Assembly (NCBI GenBank): GCA_004524425.1 | Contig: SDNN01000027.1 | Span: 1-21,475 of the forward strand | DNA from: Promethearchaeota archaeon | Lineage (GTDB): Archaea; Asgardarchaeota; Lokiarchaeia; Sigynarchaeales; SOKP01 | Direction: 5' to 3' | DNA: 21,475 nt | Shown here: positions 14,517-21,475 of the stretch, piece by piece | Position numbering within the stretch: position 1 is the stretch's first letter | How the letters are laid out: each line of letters starts with the position of its first letter | Notes under the pieces: model-generated | What the model was told of the DNA's origin: nothing | What the model saw: the letters and a program-made list of their open reading frames with translations, nothing else | Databases searched by the model: none | Program-made: the position numbers and the translations under genes

Positions 14517-14987
14517 ATGTCAAAGAAACCTTTAGAAATTGATTTGAGTGATCTAAAAGTAGCTCAATTAGGTATTGTGGTTAAAAATGCCGAAGAGCAA
14601 GCTAAAATAATGGAATCAATTTATGGAATGCCTAAATTTGCTATTATGATAGATAAAGGTACTGTAACCTATCGTGGAAAAGAATCCAATATTACCCTTA
14701 AAATTGCCATGAGTCGTTTCAATAACATGCAGATCGAATTAATTGAATTAGTGGAAGGAGAATGCATTTATAAAGAATTTTTAGATTCTGGAAAGGAAGG
14801 ACTTCAACATCTCAGTTATTTTGTTGAAGATTTGGATACATATATAGAAGCATTTAAGAAAGCGGGATTTGAAGTGATTCATTATGGCCAAATAGGTAAA
14901 CAGAGATTTGCTTATTTCGATACTAAAGAAACTTTTGGAATTTTACTTGAATTCCAGGAAACTGTAAAAAGAAGGAAAAAAAAATGA
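14517..14987 (+). CDS. VOC/glyoxalase-fold metalloenzyme, copy 2
   Basis: This tandem paralogue of the gene at 13974 is one residue shorter (156 aa; one deletion near residue 49). It has the same predicted ligands, Gln17, Glu74, His98 and Glu145, and the same basic C-terminal tail (KRRKKK). About 47 positions differ between the copies, most of them conservative exchanges (Ile/Val/Leu, Lys/Arg, Asp/Glu), which implies both are maintained under selection as active folds. The dimer interface of VOC proteins makes a heterodimer of the two copies possible. It ends 29 bases before the convergent tldE stop, with an eight-T tract as likely terminator. Confidence 0.82.
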   Translation: MSKKPLEIDLSDLKVAQLGIVVKNAEEQAKIMESIYGMPKFAIMIDKGTVTYRGKESNITLKIAMSRFNNMQIELIELVEGECIYKEFLDSGKEGLQHLSYFVEDLDTYIEAFKKAGFEVIHYGQIGKQRFAYFDTKETFGILLEFQETVKRRKKK

Positions 14988-15005
14988 ACTAGAATTTAAT
15001 TTCTA

Positions 15006-15013
15006 TTTTTTTT
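15006..15013 (+). terminator. Poly-T terminator after the VOC pair
   Basis: Eight T residues follow the second VOC gene in the short convergent gap before tldE. Confidence 0.5.
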
Positions 15014-15016
15014 ATT

Positions 15017-16345
15017 TCAAGAGGAGATTTTTAAACTAGTAAAGGACATGTAAGGAAAAAGAGTATTAGCCGAGAATTCGCGTTCCTTTGAGATCAAGTG
15101 ACAATTCTTAATCATTTCTAACACGTTTCCGCTGAGATTTCCCCCTTTTATCGGATATTTAAATTTACCATTTTCAATGTAGTATCCGTTTCTTATTTCC
15201 GTCCCGAAAGAACCTGAAAATCTGTCTGGATTAAGCCAGGAGCATTTTTCTATGTAATATCCTTCCTTAATCTCAGAAATTAAATCATCGATGGAAATTA
15301 CACCCGGCTCTATTTGAAAATTCGTAATACCATTAATAACGGAACCATCAGCAATTCTCACACCATTACCAGTAGAGTCCGTATTTCCCATGATTGCAAA
15401 TTTTTGGTCATAAATTCTTTTAATAAAATTTCCCTTATTTATGATTAGATTATTTTGATGTGGATTTCCTTCTCCATCCCAAGAGCTTGTTCGCAATCCA
15501 CTCTCTAACAATCCATTATCGTTTAAGGAAAACTCTTCTGATGCGATAATTTCATCTAAATTCAATAATGAAACTTTCTCATGGAAAGCCCTACCTGAAG
15601 CATGAAAACCAATAACAGGATTTATAGCATTTTTTAAGACATGCGGAGGAAAAACTACTATAGCATCTGTAGAAGATTTGGGCATCTTAGCGTTTAAAGT
15701 ATCTTTTGCGATGCGCGCCCATTTTTTTACTCTTTCTCTTAAGTTAAGCTGCTCTTTCTCTTTAACATATTCTACTTCCCATGATTCTGCCATGCTCCCG
15801 TTCTTTTGCGCTTTTAAAGCAAATTCGATGAAAAAATAAGTCTTTAGCGAATCTAAATCTAACTGATTGCTGTTTCTTAGAAATTCTCTTTGAACGTGAA
15901 TTCTAAATCTTCCGAATGTTGGAGAAACACCTTTTTGATCATTTATTTCTTTTATTAATACTTCACATGAATCCTTCATGATACCCACTGGATCTTTTAT
16001 AATTCTATCATCAAATGTCTTAATATTGGGATTTGCTTTTTTTCTTGGAAAGAAATATTTAGGACCAACGTTGTTTTTAGCAAGTAATAAGCAGGAGTCA
16101 ATATTTTTCTCAATATCTTTTGGATTCATTGAATTTCCTTTAATTATTCCAATGCCAGTTCCCATATCCTGTTGGGACAGAATTCGAAGCACATACTCAG
16201 AATCTTTCACTTCTCTTTCAATATCTACCTGATTTTTTAAGAATTCTGTTTCATGTATATCTGTTGTAGTCCAAAAGATTTCATATTCTTGAATCTTTTT
16301 TGCTATTAATTTTCTTTCTATTAAATCAATGTCTTTACCGTTCAT
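15017..16345 (-). CDS. tldE: TldE/PmbA-like protein
   Basis: This 442-residue partner of TldD belongs to the TldD/PmbA (modulator of DNA gyrase) family. It shares the fold but lacks the HExxxH zinc motif; the equivalent region reads VIGFHASGRAFHEKVSLL. The C-terminal part has the family's Gly-rich strand-turn pattern, for example MGNTDSTGNGVRIADGSVI and GNLSGNVLEMI. In characterised systems TldE and TldD form a heterodimeric protease that threads and cleaves small unfolded peptides. The ATG lies three bases after a strong GGTGAT (16349-16354) that overlaps the tldD stop codon, so translation of the two genes is coupled. It is the promoter-distal gene of the pair. Confidence 0.9.
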   Translation of the reverse strand: MNGKDIDLIERKLIAKKIQEYEIFWTTTDIHETEFLKNQVDIEREVKDSEYVLRILSQQDMGTGIGIIKGNSMNPKDIEKNIDSCLLLAKNNVGPKYFFPRKKANPNIKTFDDRIIKDPVGIMKDSCEVLIKEINDQKGVSPTFGRFRIHVQREFLRNSNQLDLDSLKTYFFIEFALKAQKNGSMAESWEVEYVKEKEQLNLRERVKKWARIAKDTLNAKMPKSSTDAIVVFPPHVLKNAINPVIGFHASGRAFHEKVSLLNLDEIIASEEFSLNDNGLLESGLRTSSWDGEGNPHQNNLIINKGNFIKRIYDQKFAIMGNTDSTGNGVRIADGSVINGITNFQIEPGVISIDDLISEIKEGYYIEKCSWLNPDRFSGSFGTEIRNGYYIENGKFKYPIKGGNLSGNVLEMIKNCHLISKEREFSANTLFPYMSFTSLKISS

Positions 16346-16349
16346 TTAA

Positions 16350-17732
16350 TCACCCTGGACTAACTAATGCATTTTTAGCTCGAATATAACTTCCGCCTGA
16401 AGTAACGGGAACGAAATCTTCTTCTCCTTTTCCACAGGTTCCTGGTCGAAGGATTTTTTTATCCTTACTTATTGCATCGATGCTTCTTAACAAATCTAAT
16501 ACTGACCCGCTAAGAGTAACAGCTTTAATTAGTTTTGTCTTTTCCCCATTCTCAATTATGTATCCTTTCTTTGAAGTACATTGGAGATTTCCACCGAGAG
16601 GATCTTCCATGCCGAAATATCCACGACACAGCATGACTCCGTGTTTCACTTCCGATATCATCTCTTCCAAATCATAATCTCCCGGTTCAAAATAAGTATT
16701 AGTCATTCTTACCAAAACGGGATGAGCAAAACTTTCTCTCCGTCCATTTCCTTTCGGTTCTGAATTTAATATAGATGCAGTCCTCCTATTATGAATGAAA
16801 TCTTTTAAAATACCATTTTGTACTAATAAGTTTTTTCCTGCTCGAATACCCTCGTCATCAAAAAAAAATGAACCATATACGCCATCTATATTTGGAGAGT
16901 CCGATATTACACAAATCTCTGAAGCTACTCGTTTATCTTTAAGATTTTTTAAATAGCTCCTATCCCTTAATACCTGATCCGCTTCCAAACCATGGCCAAA
17001 ACTTTCATGGGCAACTAAACCTGCCATATCAGGATCTAATATTATAGGGACTCTTCCCGAAGGTGAAGTTTCTGCTTTAAGCATATCCAATGAATTTTGA
17101 ATTATTTGATCTAATTTGTTGTCAAAAATCTCCTCAATTATTTCATATCCTTTTTCTGCTCCTACTGAATAATAGTCAAAATCTATCACGTTTCCATCTT
17201 TAGCTATGGGTTGTATGAAAATTCTGATTCTTGGAATAATTTGTCTTAATTGACAGCCCTCATTGTTCACAAATATGCGGGTCGTCTTGCTTTCTCCATA
17301 AGCTATGATAGGATTTATGATCCTCTTGTCATAATCTTTTATATAATCAAATATTTCTCTGATTTTTTGCAACTTATCATCAATTGATATATCCAAGGGA
17401 TCGATTTTTGTTTTGATTTCCTTGTTAAAGGTCCAGCCTTCAAATTCTTCCATTAAATCTCCTTTATTCGTTACTTTTGGGAGTGAATTAGTGATATTGG
17501 TCAAATTTGAGACTTCTTCAGTGCCATATTCTTTCCAGGAACCGATAAATGTTCTAGCAACCACTCCCGATTTTTTTGCATTTAACGAAACAGTTTCTTC
17601 AGAGCGAGATTTCATTATTCTGGTAGTTGACATCGAATCATATAAAATATCAAAATATTGATTTTTTCTCTTATAAGTTTTAGAAATCTCTTCAAAATTA
17701 GAGATTATTTCATTATGTGATTCAACACTCAT
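16350..17732 (-). CDS. tldD: TldD zinc metalloprotease
   Basis: This 460-residue catalytic subunit of the TldD/TldE protease carries the HExxxH motif as HESFGH at 242-247, with the two His as zinc ligands and Glu as the base. The third ligand expected in this family is the late cysteine in PGTCGKG, Cys433 here. Downstream segments such as GYFGMEDPLGGNLQC and SGSVLDLLRSIDAI match family signatures. In bacteria TldD/E matures microcin B17 and degrades antitoxin peptides; in archaea the substrates are not known, and no peptide precursor or YcaO gene is nearby. ATG 17732 is the first start. A TATA-like ATTTATAGAA lies on the minus strand near 17770-17780. The stop codon overlaps the ribosome site of tldE. 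Confidence 0.93.
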   Translation of the reverse strand: MSVESHNEIISNFEEISKTYKRKNQYFDILYDSMSTTRIMKSRSEETVSLNAKKSGVVARTFIGSWKEYGTEEVSNLTNITNSLPKVTNKGDLMEEFEGWTFNKEIKTKIDPLDISIDDKLQKIREIFDYIKDYDKRIINPIIAYGESKTTRIFVNNEGCQLRQIIPRIRIFIQPIAKDGNVIDFDYYSVGAEKGYEIIEEIFDNKLDQIIQNSLDMLKAETSPSGRVPIILDPDMAGLVAHESFGHGLEADQVLRDRSYLKNLKDKRVASEICVISDSPNIDGVYGSFFFDDEGIRAGKNLLVQNGILKDFIHNRRTASILNSEPKGNGRRESFAHPVLVRMTNTYFEPGDYDLEEMISEVKHGVMLCRGYFGMEDPLGGNLQCTSKKGYIIENGEKTKLIKAVTLSGSVLDLLRSIDAISKDKKILRPGTCGKGEEDFVPVTSGGSYIRAKNALVSPG

Positions 17733-17812
17733 AATTTAATCAAATTAACCTAGAATTTCTGGTTTTCTATAAATCTAAATTTCAAAATTAATTAAAAACT
17801 TATTCATTTTAG

Positions 17813-17820
17813 AAAAAAAA
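17813..17820 (-). terminator. Poly-T terminator (minus strand) after the AbfD-like gene
   Basis: Eight A residues on the plus strand, read as T8 on the minus strand, begin five bases after the AbfD-like stop codon and separate it from tldD. Confidence 0.55.
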
Positions 17821-17825
17821 TGAAA

Positions 17826-19271
17826 TTAATCTAGATCAAGTATATCCTTAATCAATTTTTTCTTTTCTTCTACATTTGCTTGGCGAGTTATCATAATTCT
17901 TTGTGCTTGAGGGGAGCCAGCCCCGTGCATTGATTCTACTCTATAACTTACTGCGCCAACACCCATGCTTAAGTTTTCAATAAAGCGTAATAACTTGTAT
18001 CTATCATCAATTTCTATTCCATCACAAACAGCAAGATATTTCTTTAGTAGTGAACCAACATCTTTAGACTGTAGATCCGCTCTCGATGGAAGAGTGCCTA
18101 TTATTCCGCCAGTGAGATCATCTGCAAGTCTGGTGATTTCATAAGGAAATCTCGTTACATTCAGCTTACAGACGTTTGCCAATAGCATGTCCATTTCATA
18201 ATTTCCTGCTTCTCTTTTAAAACCTTGTGAGCTGCAAGCAATTCCACAACTGAATAATGTTTCATTGAGATGGATCATTTCTACTAATTTATCTCTAATG
18301 TGCGATGCTTTCTCAACTCCTTGATACTCTGTTATCAATGCAGTTGCGCCAATCAATACATCACCTACTCCCACCTTACATCCTCCATAAGATTGCCTAT
18401 GAAAACCAGCAAATCTATTAACTAGTTCACTTGAAAAATCAATTTCCCCCTTCATGAAGATTTGATCATTTGGTACGAAGACATCATCAAATATGACAAA
18501 TATTTCTTGGCCTCCGTATTTAAAATTACCAATTTCTTCCTTATACTCTTCTAATTTTCGCGTATCATTTGCCTGTCTTCCGTAAATCATCGTGATTCCT
18601 TTAGTGTTAGTATCCACTCCAAAACTTACAGCATATTCTTCTTCGCCAGGTCGTAATCTAAGAGTTGGCATTATGATAGCTCGATGCGAATTCAAAAATC
18701 CCGTCTGATGAATTTTAGCACCACGTACTATTATTCCCTCATCAGATTCATCAACAACATGTAAATATTGATCAGGATCAGTTTGATCACTTGGTCTCTT
18801 ACCTCTATCCCCTTTTGTATCGGTCATGGTACCACCAACCATTAAATCCTGATCTTGCACTTCCTTCCAATAATTTTTAAATCTCTGATGATAATTCGTG
18901 TCATATTTCTTATCTATCTCATGCGTCACAGAGTATAGTGCATTTGCAGCGTCAAACCCTACACAGCGTTGAAAGCAACATCCCGTTTTTTGTCCCAATA
19001 ATCTCTGCATCTTAACTTTTTTGATCAAATCACCAGTAGACTGATGAATATGGGTAAATCTATTTATGATTTCCCCTGTTAAATGTGATTTAGCAGTCAT
19101 TAAATCCTTGTATTCGTCAATTTGCGCTAATTCATAGATCTTCTTTACCGTGTTTAAAGAAGGTTTTATAATGGGGTGCTTCCAAAATTCCCTTATTTTC
19201 TCTCCAAACATGTAAAGATTTACTTCTCTCTTAATGCTTTCTTCATACTCTTCTGGGGTTTTTAGAGTCAT
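17826..19271 (-). CDS. abfD: 4-hydroxybutyryl-CoA dehydratase / vinylacetyl-CoA isomerase-like FAD, Fe-S enzyme
   Basis: This 481-residue protein belongs to the 4-hydroxyphenylacetate 3-hydroxylase/AbfD flavoprotein family. Counting from ATG 19271, cysteines fall at 99 and 103 (CFQRC) and a His-x6-Cys at 291 and 298 (HRQSYGGC). Those are essentially the positions of the [4Fe-4S] ligands Cys99, Cys103, His292 and Cys299 of Clostridium 4-hydroxybutyryl-CoA dehydratase; oxygen-using relatives lack them. The enzyme would dehydrate 4-hydroxybutyryl-CoA to crotonyl-CoA by a radical mechanism under anaerobic conditions. ATG 19271 is chosen because GGTGG lies five to six bases upstream; a TTG at 19283 is less likely. 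It is monocistronic, so the rest of the pathway must lie elsewhere. Function in amino-acid or 4-hydroxybutyrate fermentation is inference. Confidence 0.88.
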   Translation of the reverse strand: MTLKTPEEYEESIKREVNLYMFGEKIREFWKHPIIKPSLNTVKKIYELAQIDEYKDLMTAKSHLTGEIINRFTHIHQSTGDLIKKVKMQRLLGQKTGCCFQRCVGFDAANALYSVTHEIDKKYDTNYHQRFKNYWKEVQDQDLMVGGTMTDTKGDRGKRPSDQTDPDQYLHVVDESDEGIIVRGAKIHQTGFLNSHRAIIMPTLRLRPGEEEYAVSFGVDTNTKGITMIYGRQANDTRKLEEYKEEIGNFKYGGQEIFVIFDDVFVPNDQIFMKGEIDFSSELVNRFAGFHRQSYGGCKVGVGDVLIGATALITEYQGVEKASHIRDKLVEMIHLNETLFSCGIACSSQGFKREAGNYEMDMLLANVCKLNVTRFPYEITRLADDLTGGIIGTLPSRADLQSKDVGSLLKKYLAVCDGIEIDDRYKLLRFIENLSMGVGAVSYRVESMHGAGSPQAQRIMITRQANVEEKKKLIKDILDLD

Positions 19272-19297
19272 TTTGTCCACCAATAAATCCTTTTTTA

Positions 19298-19320
19298 AAA
19301 ATAATTAAGATAATTATTTT
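19298..19320. repeat. Inverted repeat upstream of the AbfD-like gene
   Basis: Perfect arms AAAATAATTA and TAATTATTTT flank AGA, about 27 bases before the AbfD-like start. It may be an operator within the promoter, but it is pure A/T except the centre, so chance is a real possibility. Confidence 0.3.
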
Positions 19321-19401
19321 AATATAGTTTTTAATTAAAATAAGTTAAATTTCTTCCAACCATTAACAAATTATTGATTAAGATATGATTAAGAAGAATC
19401 C

Positions 19402-20298
19402 TTATTTTTTTTCTTTTCGTTGATTATTATCTTCCAGTGAACTAATCCTCTTTTCTAGTATAGAAGTCGTCTCAATTATATTATTAATTTTATTGTTCAT
19501 GTTTTTAAGTTCTGCTTGGAATACACCTAGTTGATCCAATATCCAAGCTATGACATCCTCATTTTTCATTGGTTCCAAGAACCAATCAAGTAAATTTTTA
19601 ATAAAGGTACGATTATCCATGCAGTTCAAACCTATATTAAAATCGTTCGTGAATAAATCGATATCACCTAAAGCCGCGATTTTTCCCCTCCCAAATTCTG
19701 TGTAGGCACCTAATATTAATCTAGTATCTTCGTCCTCTTCCCTTAACCATTTTTTGATTGAATCATCATAAATTTCTGTCCATGAGCTATTTGTGGTGAA
19801 CAATGGTTCAGAATTTTTATTAATCAAGAATGAACATGAACCTGCTAGCACTATTTCTCTGATTTGATTAGTTATGCTATTATCATGGAATTCGTGTATT
19901 CTAAGTATGCTGGAGCAGTTCTCATTCGATGATTTTTTTGTTTTAACTATGTTTTTTTGAAAATAAATACCAAAATATTTACCACTGATGTCATTGAGAT
20001 TTGTTTTTTGAAGATAATCTGACCCATATTCACTGATTAGCAACAAATTTCCCCCTTCTCTCACAAAATCTATGATGCTCTTGATTTCTATACTCGAAAA
20101 ATAGTTATCTATTGGATTGCCTATTATGAGGATGTCTATATTTTCCAGAATCTTTCCGGTGATGTTTTTATTTTCATTTATTTTGATCCTCAAATCTAAG
20201 GATCTTAAGAGAGCCAAGAATTCAGAAAACTCTTTCTCACGGATATCAAGCATTTCAGAATGCGAAAGATCGAATAGAATTGAGGGTTTTTTTGGCAT
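19402..20298 (-). CDS. GIFT-domain (IFT52/GldG-like) protein with C-terminal coiled coil
   Basis: This 298-residue soluble protein begins with a strand KPSILFDLSHSEM (4-16). It continues with a Rossmann-like alternation: IDILIIGNPIDNYFSSIEIKSIIDFVREGGNLLLISEYG at 54-92, in which a flexible loop is followed by a helix and a Gly-Gly-turn strand. Later come a YTEFGRGKIAALGDIDLFTND strand-turn (199-219) and FIKNLLDWF (232-240). That order matches the N-terminal GIFT domain of intraflagellar transport protein IFT52 and of bacterial GldG/DUF4350-type proteins. A heptad-like segment at about 262-292 (MNNKINNIIETTSILEKRISSLE) should form a coiled coil for self- or partner assembly. Function in archaea is unknown. 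The gene is divergent from purA and has a TATA-like TTTTTATAGG near 20351-20357. Confidence 0.7.
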   Translation of the reverse strand: MPKKPSILFDLSHSEMLDIREKEFSEFLALLRSLDLRIKINENKNITGKILENIDILIIGNPIDNYFSSIEIKSIIDFVREGGNLLLISEYGSDYLQKTNLNDISGKYFGIYFQKNIVKTKKSSNENCSSILRIHEFHDNSITNQIREIVLAGSCSFLINKNSEPLFTTNSSWTEIYDDSIKKWLREEDEDTRLILGAYTEFGRGKIAALGDIDLFTNDFNIGLNCMDNRTFIKNLLDWFLEPMKNEDVIAWILDQLGVFQAELKNMNNKINNIIETTSILEKRISSLEDNNQRKEKK

Positions 20299-20388
20299 TT
20301 TAATTAAAAAATATTAGTATGAGTCTAAAAGGTTAAAAAAAATTCACCTATAAAAATTATTCCATGGCATTTAGAATTCACTGAAAAA

Positions 20389-20400
20389 TTTTATAATTTA
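20389..20400 (+). promoter_or_regulatory. TATA box for purA
   Basis: TTTTATAATTTA lies about 55-65 bases before ATG 20454, predicting a transcription start near 20418-20425, inside the inverted repeat that follows. Confidence 0.5.
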
Positions 20401-20403
20401 TCC

Positions 20404-20428
20404 TAAATAATCCATTTTGGATTATTTA
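20404..20428. promoter_or_regulatory. Perfect inverted repeat at the purA transcription start
   Basis: Arms TAAATAATCC and GGATTATTTA are fully complementary around the loop ATTTT. The element covers the predicted start site, downstream of the TATA box, the classic position of an archaeal repressor operator. If transcribed in full it would form a 10-bp hairpin in the 5' leader. Confidence 0.55.
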
Positions 20429-20429
20429 A

Positions 20430-21475
<1,046 letters not shown>

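Noticed and set aside
15017..17732. A RiPP biosynthesis cluster around tldD/tldE.
   Set aside because: No YcaO, radical SAM, lanthipeptide enzyme or precursor peptide lies nearby; the flanking VOC and AbfD-like genes do not form a known RiPP set.

Overview
The window is an AT-rich stretch of archaeal chromosome. The archaeal reading rests on a divergent Orc1/Cdc6 initiator, a XerA-type tyrosine recombinase, TldD/TldE proteins, TATA-box promoters placed so that several genes look leaderless, and poly-T terminators. Several contents fit an Asgard (Lokiarchaeota/Promethearchaeota-like) lineage: a 4-hydroxybutyryl-CoA-dehydratase-type flavoprotein, small seven-helix membrane proteins of unknown function, isoprenylcysteine-methyltransferase-like membrane enzymes, and a soluble protein resembling the N-terminal GIFT domain of ciliary IFT52. 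The lineage is inferred from content; no rRNA or other marker gene is present. No tRNA, rRNA, CRISPR array or insertion sequence was recognised.

Layout. (1) 1-2430: a truncated winged-helix regulator on the minus strand, two adjacent perfect 13-bp palindromes, a 52-residue Cys/His-rich miniprotein and an ABC-2 transporter (ATPase plus permease). This looks like one divergently organised, possibly metal- or thiol-sensing export locus. (2) 2600-5510: two ICMT-like membrane methyltransferase homologues flanking a metallo-beta-lactamase-fold hydrolase, then a 7-TM protein. A perfect palindrome TTAGGTATACCTAA abuts the TATA box of the first gene. (3) 5690-7671: a thioredoxin-reductase-like flavoprotein without visible NADPH-binding motifs, then XerA. 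(4) 7673-10421: an AEC-family permease, a divergent Orc1/Cdc6 protein with a structured AT-rich upstream region, and a small zinc-ribbon protein. (5) 10570-13897: a DUF362 iron-sulphur protein, a second 7-TM protein and an unrecognised helical protein. (6) 13974-14987: two tandemly duplicated VOC/glyoxalase-fold proteins whose leaders are duplicated too. (7) 15017-20298, all minus strand: the translationally coupled tldD-tldE pair, the 4-hydroxybutyryl-CoA-dehydratase-like enzyme, and the GIFT-domain protein. (8) 20454 to the right edge: the start of purA, preceded by a perfect 10-bp inverted repeat at the predicted transcription start.

Most genes appear to be single transcription units. Clear co-transcription is seen only for miniprotein/ABC ATPase/permease, ICMT/MBL hydrolase, and tldD/tldE. 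The items most worth following are the IFT52-like protein, the thioredoxin reductase without NADPH motifs (candidate F420H2- or ferredoxin-dependent enzyme), the regulator/miniprotein/exporter locus, the AbfD-like enzyme with intact Fe-S ligands, the duplicated VOC pair with a Gln-Glu-His-Glu metal site, and the palindrome upstream of purA.
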